A stretch of 64,000 bases of DNA from Shimia sp. R10_1 (GCF_017744095.1 NZ_JAGHQX010000006.1:62001-126000); one strand, 5' to 3'. Numbered from the stretch's first letter, positions 1-8,645 are shown. Made by a program: numbers and translations. The notes: generated by a model from the letters alone, not told the origin.

Positions 1-398
1 AACTTGGACTGTCGCCCAATGCCCGCAGGGTCATCGCTCAGCGCCACAGACAGCTCAGGATCAGACGCTGCCGCGCGATCATCAAAAGTCGCCGCGTCAA
101 ATGCGTCAGAGAATTCTCCGGTTGCAAGCTCAAGCACCTGAGGTTCAAACACGCTGAAGCCTTCCAGCACATCCATCCCAGGTTCATAAAGACCGGCCAC
201 CTGCAGAACGTTGGCCTGTTTGTCTTTCAGCTTGTTCTGCTCCTGCAACGGACGCAGCGCGACCGAAACGGCAGACACGACCATAGAGGCCACAAGGCAG
301 AGAGTTACAGCGATGAAAACGGTTTTGCCCACACTGTCGGGCGGGGCCGCCAAAAACCGTGCGATGGCCCCTTTGTTTTCGTTGGAAGCGTCAGGCAT
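1..398 (-). CDS. nqrC: Na+-translocating NADH:quinone reductase subunit C (partial, 5' part)
   Basis: This is the N-terminal part (about 132 codons) of NqrC; the 3' end lies outside the window. NqrC is a membrane-anchored, mainly periplasmic subunit of the sodium-pumping NADH:quinone oxidoreductase and carries a covalent FMN in the family. The visible protein has a cytoplasmic start MPDASNENK, one membrane segment around residues 19-40 and then a soluble region. The FMN-binding threonine would lie beyond the window edge. The ATG overlaps the stop of nqrB in the string ATGCCTGA, which indicates translational coupling in an nqrA-B-C operon. Assignment rests on position after nqrB and on topology, since the diagnostic motif is missing. 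Confidence 0.85.
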   Translation of the reverse strand, partial: MPDASNENKGAIARFLAAPPDSVGKTVFIAVTLCLVASMVVSAVSVALRPLQEQNKLKDKQANVLQVAGLYEPGMDVLEGFSVFEPQVLELATGEFSDAFDAATFDDRAAASDPELSVALSDDPAGIGRQSK

Positions 399-1590
399 GT
401 TGACGGGCCCTCCGTTTGATATTGGCCTGAACGACGAAGTAGTCGATCAGCGGCGCAAAGACGTTGCCGAATAGGATTGCGAGCATCATGCCTTCTGGGA
501 AGGCCGGGTTGATCACACGGATCATCACCACCATGAAGCCGATAAGCGCACCATAGATGTAGCGCCCCACATTGGTGTGGCTGGCCGAAACGGGTTCGGT
601 CACCATGAACACCATGCCAAAGGCAAAACCGCCCACAACAAAGTGCCAGTACCAAGGCATTGCAAACATCGGATTGGTGTCAGACCCGATCAGGTTCAGC
701 AGAAGCGAGAAACCAACCATACCGCCCATGCAGCCCACAATCAGACGCCAGTTGGCGATCTTTGTGATCAGCAGGAAGGCCAGACCGATCAGACAGGCCA
801 ATGCCGAGGTCTCACCGATAGAGCCCTGAACGGTGCCGACAAAAGAGTTCATCCAGTTCATGCCATTGGCTGCCAGCTGTTCGTAACCTGCAGAGGCAGA
901 CACCGAAAGCGCGGTTGCACCGGAGAACCCATCAACCGGGGTCCAGATTGTGTCGCCGGACATATTGGCCGGATACGCAAAGTACAGGAACGCACGACCC
1001 GTCAAGGCCGGGTTCAGGAAGTTTTTGCCTGTGCCGCCAAAGACTTCTTTGCCAACAACAACACCGAAGGAAATGCCAAGCGCCACCTGCCAGAGAGGGG
1101 CAGACGGGGGCATGATCAGCGCAAACAACATCGAGCTTACGAGGAAGCCTTCGTTCACTTCGTGACCACGCACCGTGGCAAAGACCACTTCCCAAATACC
1201 GCCAACAACCAACGTGGTGAGATAAATCGGTAGGAAGTACAGCAGACCGTGGGCAAAGTTTGCCAGCGGATTGCTTGCATCAAAACCAATGCCCAGAGCA
1301 GACAGGATCACAGCGCGCCAGCCAGTTGGATCAAAAGTCTCATAGGCTGTGTTGACCTGAAGGCCCACATTGTAGAGGCCCATGATGATACATGGCACCG
1401 TTGCAAGCACCACGTAAGTCATGATCCGCTTCATATCCACGTAAGAACGTGCATGTGGTGCGGCAGTGGTTACTGTTTTTGGAGTGTAGAGAAAGCTCTC
1501 TACCATCTCATACATCGGGAAGAATTTCTCGTATTTGCCGCCCTTCGTAAAGTTCGGTTCAATACGATCAAAGAAACTACGCAATCCCAT
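391..1590 (-). CDS. nqrB: Na+-translocating NADH:quinone reductase subunit B
   Basis: NqrB is a polytopic inner-membrane subunit of Na+-NQR, which oxidises NADH, reduces ubiquinone and exports sodium. The protein is 399 aa, a normal family length, and begins MGLRSFFDRIEPNF as NqrB proteins do. Several hydrophobic helices are visible. The motif GFSGATALS near residue 220 contains the SGAT threonine to which FMN is covalently attached by ApbE in characterised members. It lies 3 nt after nqrA and overlaps nqrC by 8 nt, so the three are cotranscribed. The ApbE that would flavinylate it is encoded divergently at 3167. Confidence 0.96.
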   Translation of the reverse strand: MGLRSFFDRIEPNFTKGGKYEKFFPMYEMVESFLYTPKTVTTAAPHARSYVDMKRIMTYVVLATVPCIIMGLYNVGLQVNTAYETFDPTGWRAVILSALGIGFDASNPLANFAHGLLYFLPIYLTTLVVGGIWEVVFATVRGHEVNEGFLVSSMLFALIMPPSAPLWQVALGISFGVVVGKEVFGGTGKNFLNPALTGRAFLYFAYPANMSGDTIWTPVDGFSGATALSVSASAGYEQLAANGMNWMNSFVGTVQGSIGETSALACLIGLAFLLITKIANWRLIVGCMGGMVGFSLLLNLIGSDTNPMFAMPWYWHFVVGGFAFGMVFMVTEPVSASHTNVGRYIYGALIGFMVVMIRVINPAFPEGMMLAILFGNVFAPLIDYFVVQANIKRRARQHA

Positions 1591-1593
1591 AAA

Positions 1594-2937
1594 TCAGCCC
1601 TCCTTTTCGATCTTGGCTAGGCTGTCACGCAGCGCTTCGCCGTATTCGTATTTTGCCGGGCAGGAAAAACCCACCAGGCCGAGGTCCTCTTCATCCAGCT
1701 CAAGCGCACCCAGCTTTTGCGCTTCATCTGTGTCCATTACGAGCAGTGCCCGCAGCAGTTGAGTGGGCAGGAAGTCCTGCGGCATCAGCTGCTCAAATGT
1801 GCCAAGCGGTACCATTGCACGACGGCCACCATTCAGGTTGGACGTCAGCGGGTACAGCTTTTTGGAGAATGCAGATCCCAGAACCGGCAAGATCGAGAAC
1901 TTGCTTGGCATCGGGCGAATCCAGCCCATTGGGATTTGTTTGTGGTCTTCTTCGATGATCGTGACCTGTCGCGCATAGCGCCCCAGGAAGGCCTCCACTT
2001 GCGAACCAGCGAAACCGCTCAGAATCGAACCAGACACCAGACGTACGGGCGCGTCACCTGCGATCTCGCCTTCGGTCAACTCAACCAGAGAGGCACCGTC
2101 AATTGTCCGCACCAGACGAGGCGATTTGCTCAGCGGGCCACACAGAGCAACCACACGAGACGAATCAATCTTGCCGGTTTCCAGCAGACGACCAATCGCA
2201 ATCACATCGTGATATCCGATGGTCCAAACTGTCTTGGTCGCGCTTGGCGGCTCAAGGAAGTGCATGTGCGTTCCGGCCAGACCGGCAGGGTGCGGGCCAG
2301 AGAATGTCGCAACCGTCACACCGTTCGTGTCAGCGCCAGAGATCTGTGCACCTTGTGCATGACACAGGTAGGTTTTGCCTTCGGTGAGCTGCGTGATTGC
2401 CGCCAGACCTTTGGCAAAGGCGTCACCAGCATCCGCAATCACAACAGCCGGATCGCCAGCCAATGGCTCGGTGTCCATAGCGTTCACATAGATCGCGGCA
2501 GGTTGGCTATCCGTCGCGGGCACCTTGGAGTATGGGCGCGTACGGAAAGAGGTCCAAAGCCCTGCTGCGCAAAGGCGTTCCACCAAACCGTCACGTGTTG
2601 CCACATCTCCAACAGCGGAGAAATCCACCGGTTCTGCAGCGGTTGTATCCACCTCGATCTCAACGCTGAGAAGCACTCGGCGTGGACCACGGTTGATAGC
2701 CTTCACACGGCCAGACACAGGCGAAACAACTTTCGCCTCTGGTGAGTCTTTATGCGCCAAGATCGGCGCCCCTGCTGCCACTACATCGCCTTCTGCGACT
2801 GCGATACGTGGCTTCAATCCTATGTAGTCGGCCCCGAGGACTGCCACGGTTTTGACCGCTGCCCCCTCGTGTATTCCTTCGCCGGGAGCCCCGGTGACTG
2901 GAAGATTCAGGCCTTTTCGTAGCGCAAAATGCTGCAC
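1594..2937 (-). CDS. nqrA: Na+-translocating NADH:quinone reductase subunit A
   Basis: NqrA is the cytoplasmic-side subunit of Na+-NQR implicated in ubiquinone binding. The 447 aa protein starts VQHFALRKGLNLPVTGAP, matching the conserved amino end of the family (short lead, KGL-x-LP-x-GAP). I chose the GTG at 2937 because AGGA lies ten bases upstream and because the longer frame from the ATG at 3018 adds 27 residues with no family resemblance. First gene of the nqr operon seen here. The intergenic region to apbE (2938-3166) must hold the divergent promoters. Start choice is the only uncertain point. Confidence 0.93.
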   Translation of the reverse strand: MQHFALRKGLNLPVTGAPGEGIHEGAAVKTVAVLGADYIGLKPRIAVAEGDVVAAGAPILAHKDSPEAKVVSPVSGRVKAINRGPRRVLLSVEIEVDTTAAEPVDFSAVGDVATRDGLVERLCAAGLWTSFRTRPYSKVPATDSQPAAIYVNAMDTEPLAGDPAVVIADAGDAFAKGLAAITQLTEGKTYLCHAQGAQISGADTNGVTVATFSGPHPAGLAGTHMHFLEPPSATKTVWTIGYHDVIAIGRLLETGKIDSSRVVALCGPLSKSPRLVRTIDGASLVELTEGEIAGDAPVRLVSGSILSGFAGSQVEAFLGRYARQVTIIEEDHKQIPMGWIRPMPSKFSILPVLGSAFSKKLYPLTSNLNGGRRAMVPLGTFEQLMPQDFLPTQLLRALLVMDTDEAQKLGALELDEEDLGLVGFSCPAKYEYGEALRDSLAKIEKEG

Positions 2938-3166
2938 GCCAATGTCATCCTGTCGTTGCTGGTTAGTGTTGCGAATGTCGCGAATGATTGCGGCTGCGTA
3001 TACGCGGAGTCTCGCCAAACAGCCAGCACAATTCGACTATTTTTCTATTGTTTCTCGTCCCTCAGAGCAATAGTGTGCCGCCGACAAAACAAAGCGCCCG
3101 TTTTGAACACTTTACGGTGGTCATATGGGTTGTCTTACCTGTGTAGCTCACAACAAAGTGTTAGCG

Positions 3167-4189
3167 ATGCCCTCTCTTTCTCGACGCAGCTTCATTTTTA
3201 TGGCTTTGGCCGTTGCTGCATGCAAACGCGGTGCGGCGGACATTCTGCTGACCGGGCGCACAATGGGCACAAGTTACTCTATTGTCGCGGTAAATTCGGC
3301 TGGCGTGGACGTCAGCGAACTGCAAACTGCCATAGACGCCACGCTGCGAGATGTGGACATCAAAATGTCCAATTGGAATGCGGCATCCGAAGTCTCGGCA
3401 ATAAACACTCATGCAACCGCGGAGCCCTTCCCACTTTCCGCAGACATGCAACACCTGATCGAAGCCGCACATGGCGTACATCTTGCCAGCGAGGGGCAAT
3501 TCGACATCACATTGGGCCCTCTGATTGATCTTTGGGGGTTTGGGGCCGCCAAACCCTCTGGCGCCTTGCCGACCGAAGCAGAGATTGCAGCGGCATTGGT
3601 GCCAGTGGGTCAGGAAGAGATGCTGCGGGTCGAAAATGGCCTGCTGCACAAGGGCCATCCCGACGCTGCGATGTATCTGTCCGCCATCGGCAAGGGATTC
3701 GGCGTGGATCGCATTGGTGACACGCTAGCCCAGTTCGGTCTGACCAACTATATGGTAGAGGTCGGCGGAGATATCATCACCTCTGGCCAAAACGCTCAGG
3801 GTCAACCATGGCAGATCGCGATTGAGACCCCCGACGCACTCACGCGAAGCGTGTATCGGATCATCGGCATCAAAGATCGGGGCATGGCCACGTCTGGGGA
3901 CTACCGAAACTATTTTGAAAAAGATGGAGTGCGGTACTCCCACATCATCGACAGCGACACCGGACGCCCCATCACGCATAAGACAGCATCTGTGACGGTG
4001 CTTGCCGAAAATGCGATGCTTGCAGACGCCTGGGCCACCGCCTTGTTGGCGCTTGGCACGGAACGTGGCCTAAACGTCGCAGAAAAACACCAGATCGCGG
4101 CTTTGTTTATTGAACGCAATGCTAACACAGACCATGTAACCTTCGACGCGACGCCGAGCACAGAGTTCGACGCCACTCTCGCTAGCTAA
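3167..4189 (+). CDS. apbE: FAD:protein FMN transferase (ApbE family)
   Basis: ApbE attaches FMN from FAD to threonine residues of NqrB and NqrC in the periplasm. The protein is about 340 aa from the ATG at 3167. It opens with MPSLSRRSFIF, a twin-arginine-like signal, followed by a hydrophobic stretch ending in VAAC, a lipobox, so it looks like a Tat-exported lipoprotein. The ApbE signatures MGTSYSIV, AIGKGFGVDRI and GGDI are present, as is DAWATALLALG near the C-terminus. An in-frame ATG at 3125 would add 14 residues; its ribosome site (GGTGG) is slightly better but it spoils the signal peptide. It sits divergent from nqrABC and just before nqrM, which fits a maturation role for that complex. 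Confidence 0.93.
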   Translation: MPSLSRRSFIFMALAVAACKRGAADILLTGRTMGTSYSIVAVNSAGVDVSELQTAIDATLRDVDIKMSNWNAASEVSAINTHATAEPFPLSADMQHLIEAAHGVHLASEGQFDITLGPLIDLWGFGAAKPSGALPTEAEIAAALVPVGQEEMLRVENGLLHKGHPDAAMYLSAIGKGFGVDRIGDTLAQFGLTNYMVEVGGDIITSGQNAQGQPWQIAIETPDALTRSVYRIIGIKDRGMATSGDYRNYFEKDGVRYSHIIDSDTGRPITHKTASVTVLAENAMLADAWATALLALGTERGLNVAEKHQIAALFIERNANTDHVTFDATPSTEFDATLAS

Positions 4190-4202
4190 AAGGCACACTC
4201 AT

Positions 4203-4451
4203 ATGGAAACTTTCCTCATCGCATTTTTTCTTCTGATGCTTGTCACCCTCGGCATGTCGGTTGGCGTGATCATGATGGGCCGCACGATCAAAGGATCCTG
4301 CGGCGGACTGAACGCCATCAGCGGCGCCGACAAATGCGTTGTTTGCAGCAAAGACATTGACCCAGACAGCCCGCTGCGCGAGCGCCTTCAGTGCCCGCGT
4401 GCCAAGAAGATGTTGGAACAGATGGATGTCGAAAAGAGCACCGACGCTTAA
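4203..4451 (+). CDS. nqrM: Na+-NQR maturation protein NqrM
   Basis: NqrM is a small membrane-anchored assembly factor required to mature Na+-NQR, thought to deliver iron for the [2Fe-2S] centre of NqrD/NqrE. The 82 aa protein has one N-terminal membrane helix (about residues 4-26) and then four cysteines: GSCGG, KCVVC and a later LQCPR. This cysteine arrangement and the motif GSCGGLN are characteristic of the family. It starts 13 nt after apbE and is closed by a terminator at 4494. With apbE it forms a maturation pair facing the nqr structural operon. Confidence 0.92.
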   Translation: METFLIAFFLLMLVTLGMSVGVIMMGRTIKGSCGGLNAISGADKCVVCSKDIDPDSPLRERLQCPRAKKMLEQMDVEKSTDA

Positions 4452-4493
4452 ACCGACGCTTTACTGATGCGATACCGCCGGAATACAGACGCA

Positions 4494-4522
4494 ATGCCGC
4501 ATAGTTCTATGCGGCATTTTTT
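4494..4522 (+). terminator. Rho-independent terminator after nqrM
   Basis: Nine-base arms ATGCCGCAT and ATGCGGCAT flank a short loop and are followed by six T residues. It ends the apbE-nqrM transcript. Confidence 0.85.
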
Positions 4523-4531
4523 GTGGTCCGA

Positions 4532-4759
4532 TCAGCTGACAGAAAGCGGCACCAACGCCAGCACCAGCAGACAAGATGATGCAATCAAACCGGAAACCCA
4601 AAGCTGCCAGCGCGGCCCCTCTTCTTTCCAAACACGCCGATATCGGTGCCCCGCCAAACAGGCGAGCACAAAGAGTGTAGTTGCAACAGCAGGCGAAAGA
4701 ATGAGCTCAGGCAAAGAAAAGTCCCCAAAACGCGGATCTTGCGTATAGGCTGGAGGCAT
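4532..4759 (-). CDS. Small two-helix membrane protein, unknown
   Basis: I do not recognise this 75 aa protein. It starts MPPAYTQDPRFGDFSLPEL, then has two hydrophobic segments (about residues 22-37 and 54-73) separated by a basic loop HRYRRVWKEEG, which predicts a hairpin inner-membrane protein with both ends on the same side. An upstream ATG at 4801 would overlap the CBS gene; the ATG at 4759 gives a cleaner start, though no strong ribosome site is seen. It is convergent with nqrM and divergent from the CBS gene. The clear hydrophobic pattern supports a real gene, but a chance frame cannot be excluded. Confidence 0.5.
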   Translation of the reverse strand: MPPAYTQDPRFGDFSLPELILSPAVATTLFVLACLAGHRYRRVWKEEGPRWQLWVSGLIASSCLLVLALVPLSVS

Positions 4760-4794
4760 ATAGCGACAATATTGAACAAGCAAGGAGCCCATTG

Positions 4795-5316
4795 ATGCCA
4801 AGTTCCTATCAAGCCCCTAACCGGAAATCGGAAGAGAAAACCAAAACCCTCAGTCAAACAACGGACACAAACACATCTGCCACCGCAGCAACGGTACAGA
4901 ACGTGTTGGACCAAAAGGGAAAAGACGTCTTCTCGATCCGCCCACAGGACACATTGGGGCAAACGGTCAAGGTCTTGAAAGAACGCCGAATCGGCGCACT
5001 TCTTGTGACCGACGCCAATGGGACGTTGCTTGGGATCCTCTCAGAGCGGGACATTGTACGAAAACTCGCAGACACTCCGGGGCAAACTCTTCCGCAAAAA
5101 GTCGAAGATGTGATGACCACAAAGGTGCAAACCTGCGCGCCGGAGGATTCGCTCGTAGACGTGTTGCGGCGCATGACAGACGGGCGTTTCCGCCACATGC
5201 CAGTACAAGATGAAACCGGCCTCGTCGGCATGGTCACGATTGGTGACGTTGTAAATCATCGCCTGATGGCACTGGAGCATGAAGCGCTGCAACTGAAACA
5301 GCTCATCGTTGGCTGA
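4795..5316 (+). CDS. CBS-domain pair protein
   Basis: A 173 aa soluble protein made almost entirely of two CBS domains (about residues 35-90 and 100-160), which bind adenine nucleotides as a Bateman module and usually act as energy sensors. Visible signatures are GALLVTDANGTLLGILSERDIVR in the first repeat (cut here to its core features: hydrophobic strand, G-x-L-x-G-I-L-S-E-R-D) and VGMVTIGDVV in the second. The first 30 residues are polar and probably disordered. ATG at 4795 is chosen because AAGGAG lies seven bases upstream. It stands alone between two terminators. No effector domain is attached, so the target is unknown. Confidence 0.88.
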   Translation: MPSSYQAPNRKSEEKTKTLSQTTDTNTSATAATVQNVLDQKGKDVFSIRPQDTLGQTVKVLKERRIGALLVTDANGTLLGILSERDIVRKLADTPGQTLPQKVEDVMTTKVQTCAPEDSLVDVLRRMTDGRFRHMPVQDETGLVGMVTIGDVVNHRLMALEHEALQLKQLIVG

Positions 5317-5347
5317 TCAGGATAGGCTTTAAGAGCTCTGAAAATAT

Positions 5348-5375
5348 GAAGGCTCCCGGTTAGGAGCCTTCTTTC
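5348..5375 (+). terminator. Terminator after CBS gene
   Basis: Perfect nine-base stem GAAGGCTCC / GGAGCCTTC with a six-base loop, followed by TTTCGTTT. Confidence 0.8.
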
Positions 5376-5433
5376 GTTTCAAACATGGGCTAGGCAACGG
5401 ATGCTCACCTCCATGTCATTGAAAGTTCGAAAC

Positions 5434-5472
5434 AAAAAAGGCCCCGGCGCTTCTATGCCGGGGCCTTTTTTT
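5434..5472 (-). terminator. Terminator of ctaD, T-tracts on both strands
   Basis: GGCCCCGGC and GCCGGGGCC pair around an eight-base loop, with six A residues on one side and eight T residues on the other, so it can work in both directions. It closes ctaD on the minus strand. Confidence 0.85.
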
Positions 5473-5490
5473 TCAATTTACCGTCAAGCC

Positions 5491-7164
5491 TTAGTGGCTG
5501 TGGCCTTTGTCCCAATCTTCCTGCTTTGGCAGGATTTCAAAGGTATGCTCTGGCGGCGGGCTCGGGAGAGTCCATTCCAGAGTGTCAGCATATTCATTCC
5601 AGTAGTTGTTCTCGGTCACTTTCGCGCCGCGGAACAGGGAATAGAACACCACACCGAAGAAGAACAGGAAGGAGGCAAAGGACAGGAACGCGCCGTAGGA
5701 GCTGATCTTGTTCCAATATGCAAAGGCTTCCGGATAATCGATGTAACGACGTGGCATGCCCTGACGCCCCAGGAAGTGCTGTGGGAAGAAGGTCAGGTTG
5801 GCGCCGATGAAGAACAGCCAGAAGTGCAGCTTGCCCGCCCATTCAGGGTACTGACGGCCGGTCATTTTGCCGAAGTAGAAGTAGATCCCGGCAAAGATGG
5901 CGAAAACCGCGCCTAGGCTCATCACATAGTGGAAGTGCGCCACCACGTAGTAGGTGTCGTGGTAGTAGCGGTCCACAGAGGCCTGCGACAGCACGATGCC
6001 GGTCACGCCGCCCATGGTGAAGAGGAACAGGAAGCCCAGCGCCCAGAGCATTGGGGTTTTAAACTCAATCGAGCCGCCCCACATGGTCGCAATCCAGGAG
6101 AAGATCTTCACACCGGTCGGAACCGCAATCACCATGGTGGCGAGCATGAAGTAGGACTGCTGTGTCAGGGACATACCCACGGTGTACATGTGGTGCGCCC
6201 AAACAACGAAGCCCAGCGCGCCGATGGCGATGATCGCCCAGACCATTGGCAGGTAGCCAAAGACCGGCTTGCGGGAGAAGGTCGCAATCACGTGAGAGAT
6301 GATGCCGAAGCCCGGCAGAATCACGATGTACACTTCCGGGTGGCCGAAGAACCACAGAATGTGTTGGTACAGGATCGGATCGCCGCCGCCTGCTGGATCA
6401 AAGAAGGTGGTGCCGAAGTTCCGGTCCGTCAGCAGCATGGTGATTGCGCCCGCGAGAACCGGCAGAGCCAGAAGGATCAGCCATGCTGTGACAAAGATCG
6501 ACCATGCAAACAGCGGCACTTTGAAAAGCGTCATGCCCGGTGCGCGCATGTTCAGGAAGGTCGTGATCATGTTGATCGCGCCAAGAATCGACGATGCACC
6601 AGACACGTGGACCGCAAAGATCGCAAGATCCATCGACATGCCGCCTTCACCGGTGGAAAGCGGTGGATACAGCACCCAGCCCACACCAGAACCAAGCTGG
6701 TCATTGCCGCCCGGAGCCAACATAGAGGCCACACCCAGCGATGTGCCCGCTACATAAAGCCAGAAGCTGAGGTTGTTCATGCGTGGGAACGCCATATCCG
6801 GCGCGCCAATCTGCAGCGGCATGAAGTAGTTGCCAAAGCCACCGAACAGCGCCGGAATCACCACGAAGAACATCATCAAGACGCCGTGATAGGTGATCAG
6901 CACGTTCCAGAGGTGGCCGTTAGGAGTACAGGGTCCATCCCCGCCACCAAGAAAGCGTGCGCCTTCCAGACACATATACTGAACGCCGGGCTCCATGAGC
7001 TCCATGCGCATCAGAACTGTAAAGAAAACCGCAATGAAACCGGCAAGGGCCGACACGATCAGATAGAGTAGACCGATATCTTTGTGGTTGGTGGACATAA
7101 ACCACCGAGTGAAGAATCCTCGCTCGTCATGGTGCTCGTGGCCTTGTAGGGCTGCGTCTGCCAT
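5491..7164 (-). CDS. ctaD: Cytochrome c oxidase subunit I (aa3 type)
   Basis: Catalytic subunit of the aa3 cytochrome c oxidase, an inner-membrane proton-pumping terminal oxidase. The 557 aa protein has the expected twelve-helix pattern and the metal-site motifs: [14 protein letters not shown] (CuB histidine and cross-linking tyrosine), [10 protein letters not shown] (two CuB histidines) and [13 protein letters not shown] (heme a3 and heme a histidines). Start at 7164 is supported by AGGAGG and by [21 protein letters not shown]; the longer open frame is untranslated leader. No ctaC, ctaB or ctaE lies in the window, so subunit I is a stand-alone unit. An FnrL-type box lies 100 nt upstream of the start codon. 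Confidence 0.97.
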   Translation of the reverse strand: MADAALQGHEHHDERGFFTRWFMSTNHKDIGLLYLIVSALAGFIAVFFTVLMRMELMEPGVQYMCLEGARFLGGGDGPCTPNGHLWNVLITYHGVLMMFFVVIPALFGGFGNYFMPLQIGAPDMAFPRMNNLSFWLYVAGTSLGVASMLAPGGNDQLGSGVGWVLYPPLSTGEGGMSMDLAIFAVHVSGASSILGAINMITTFLNMRAPGMTLFKVPLFAWSIFVTAWLILLALPVLAGAITMLLTDRNFGTTFFDPAGGGDPILYQHILWFFGHPEVYIVILPGFGIISHVIATFSRKPVFGYLPMVWAIIAIGALGFVVWAHHMYTVGMSLTQQSYFMLATMVIAVPTGVKIFSWIATMWGGSIEFKTPMLWALGFLFLFTMGGVTGIVLSQASVDRYYHDTYYVVAHFHYVMSLGAVFAIFAGIYFYFGKMTGRQYPEWAGKLHFWLFFIGANLTFFPQHFLGRQGMPRRYIDYPEAFAYWNKISSYGAFLSFASFLFFFGVVFYSLFRGAKVTENNYWNEYADTLEWTLPSPPPEHTFEILPKQEDWDKGHSH

Positions 7165-7263
7165 GCCGCTCCTCCTGTTGAATTTTATACGGCGTGCGGA
7201 ATCTTCTGACGCCGCTATCGCGATATTTGTAAAACTCTGCCCCCCGCCAAGCAATCATCCTAT

Positions 7264-7277
7264 TTGACATAGATCAA
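7264..7277. promoter_or_regulatory. FnrL/FixK-type box upstream of ctaD
   Basis: TTGA-CATAGA-TCAA matches the TTGA-N6-TCAA core bound by FNR/FnrL/FixK regulators. It lies 100 bases upstream of the ctaD start codon. Control of the aerobic oxidase by oxygen tension is inferred from site and position only. Confidence 0.6.
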
Positions 7278-7728
7278 AATAAATTGTCGCACCCCCCCAG
7301 CGACCGATCTCCAATACTTAGCCAAAATTTTCCCGCTCTCCTGCAAGCGCTGCAAACGTCAGCCCCTACCGACAGACCCGCCTTCACAACAAGACGCGCA
7401 GTCGAGCCGGTCTTTTATTCTATTTTTTTCAACGTGTTGAGTTGCTCTCTCAGCATATCACATCGAAGAATTTCAGAAGGCGCCAGCGCTATTTTTGGCA
7501 AAGCAGATGAGAACGATACGACGTTCAAACGCACTTCCATCAACTAAGACCAACGCCACGATGGCATGCCCCAACAGCGACGCGACACCAATTGCCGGAT
7601 AGATCGACGTATGCGGGGCGTCGGCTGCACGCTATCGCGCATTGCCGGGGAATCGTATTTCCCGTCAAACCCGCCCTGAGCTTCAGCAGCTAAGTCGCGA
7701 AAAATCACACTATCTCAACAGGCGGGGT
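7278..7728. other. Intergenic stretch with no gene recognised
   Basis: About 450 bases between the ctaD control region and a small ORF. Frames here lack ribosome sites and family resemblance. A perfect 12-base palindrome TCAACGTGTTGA occurs near 7428. One minus-strand frame around 7460-7630 is hydrophobic in part but has no start and is short, so it could be a gene remnant. Confidence 0.5.
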
Positions 7729-7860
7729 CTATAGGCAGAACCCAATGTCGGTGATCTGCCTTGCCAACGGCAGTGTCTGTGTTTCGCAATGGATCAGCAC
7801 TCCAAACAAAATGGACACCAGCAGAAGGCCGATCTTCAAATTTTCAAACAGCATCCTCAT
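7729..7860 (-). CDS. 43-residue membrane microprotein (putative)
   Basis: This short frame reads MRMLFENLKIGLLLVSILFG and continues VLIHCETQTL to a TAG stop, 43 residues in all. It would be a single-pass membrane protein: a charged start, a hydrophobic helix at about residues 10-23 and a short polar tail with two cysteines. AAGGAT lies seven bases before the ATG. It follows the His-rich periplasmic gene by 28 nt on the same strand, so the two could be cotranscribed. I know no family for it. Too short for confidence by coding statistics alone. Confidence 0.4.
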   Translation of the reverse strand: MRMLFENLKIGLLLVSILFGVLIHCETQTLPLARQITDIGFCL

Positions 7861-7888
7861 TTGATCATCCTTGTTCACAACAACAGGC

Positions 7889-8239
7889 TCAGAGTCTCAC
7901 GACCACAGTATCGTGGCCGGCATGGCCAAAATTCAAATCCAGCGAGAACACGGACGGCACCTGTGTCTCAAACTTCAAACTCATGGGTATGTCGACAAGA
8001 GCGCCAGAGGGCACATTTGCCCAATTGGCGGTCAGCACATTCGCTCCTTTGACCTGTGCGGTTTCAAGCACCACTGGCTCTGCCCCTTTGTTCAACAGAG
8101 TCAGACGCAAGTGTACTGTATCTTTGCGACGTTTGATGACCTCAACACTTGTGGAGACCTGCAAGGCGCCGTGTCCCTCATGCGCCAAAGCAAGGGTCGG
8201 CATAGCCAAAATTGCTACAATAAAATCACGCTTTTTCAT
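7889..8239 (-). CDS. Periplasmic His-rich protein, possibly copper related
   Basis: A 116 aa exported protein. The signal peptide MKKRDFIVAILAMPTLALA is followed directly by HEGHG, and a second cluster GHAGHD lies near the C-terminus. The rest is beta-rich, with VHLRLTLLNKGAEPVVL resembling the strand and N-x-G layout of periplasmic copper chaperone (PCuAC-type) domains; the usual Met/His copper site of that family is not evident. Metal binding is therefore only suggested. AGGA precedes the ATG at 8239. It stands between the tRNA-Gly genes and ctaD, an enzyme that needs copper delivery, which is suggestive but not proof. Confidence 0.65.
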   Translation of the reverse strand: MKKRDFIVAILAMPTLALAHEGHGALQVSTSVEVIKRRKDTVHLRLTLLNKGAEPVVLETAQVKGANVLTANWANVPSGALVDIPMSLKFETQVPSVFSLDLNFGHAGHDTVVVRL

Positions 8240-8390
8240 GGTATCCTGTCTTACAATTTCTACCGCAATTGCAAACCACAACGTTGCGTATCAGGGTTTC
8301 CGTCGCTCAATTGATTTTTTTTTGGACATAAGTGCATTTTCTTCTTGCAGGCAGCGGCAACTCTTTATATTCCACGCCTCACCCAAGGAC

Positions 8391-8465
8391 GCGGGCGTAG
8401 CTCAGGGGTAGAGCATTACCTTGCCAAGGTAAGGGTCGTGAGTTCGAATCTCATCGCCCGCTCCA
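8391..8465 (+). tRNA. tRNA-Gly (GCC)
   Basis: A complete cloverleaf is visible: acceptor arms GCGGGCG and CGCCCGC, the anticodon loop TTGCCAA giving GCC, TTCGAAT in the T arm and an encoded CCA end. It is identical over 75 bases to the second copy at 8646. Confidence 0.97.
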
Positions 8466-8491
8466 ATTTCTCCCAAGGGAGAGCAGTGAAC

Positions 8492-8518
8492 AAGGCGCGG
8501 ATCATTCCGCGCCTTTTC
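8492..8518 (+). terminator. Terminator after first tRNA-Gly
   Basis: Ten-base perfect stem AAGGCGCGGA / TCCGCGCCTT with loop TCAT, followed by TTCG. Confidence 0.7.
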
Positions 8519-8645
8519 GCGTTTTCAGACCCAAATTCAGCATAAAATTGACCCCACAAACTTTCTGCAAGAAACGCGCAGATTTCTTGTTTTTTGCTCT
8601 TGCAGTCCCCCTGCGAGAGGGCTAAACCGCGCACATCCAAACGGT

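Noticed and set aside
1717-2745. 342-codon open frame on the plus strand
   Set aside because: It is antisense to nqrA. Composition is Arg/Gln/His-rich as expected for a shadow of a GC-rich gene, and it has no ribosome site or family match.
5929-7071. 380-codon open frame on the plus strand
   Set aside because: It lies antisense within ctaD, is dominated by His, Arg and Gln, and has no recognisable fold.
7284-7547. 87-codon open frame upstream of ctaD
   Set aside because: It has no ribosome site, is rich in Ser/Thr/Pro/Arg without pattern, and sits in a control region.
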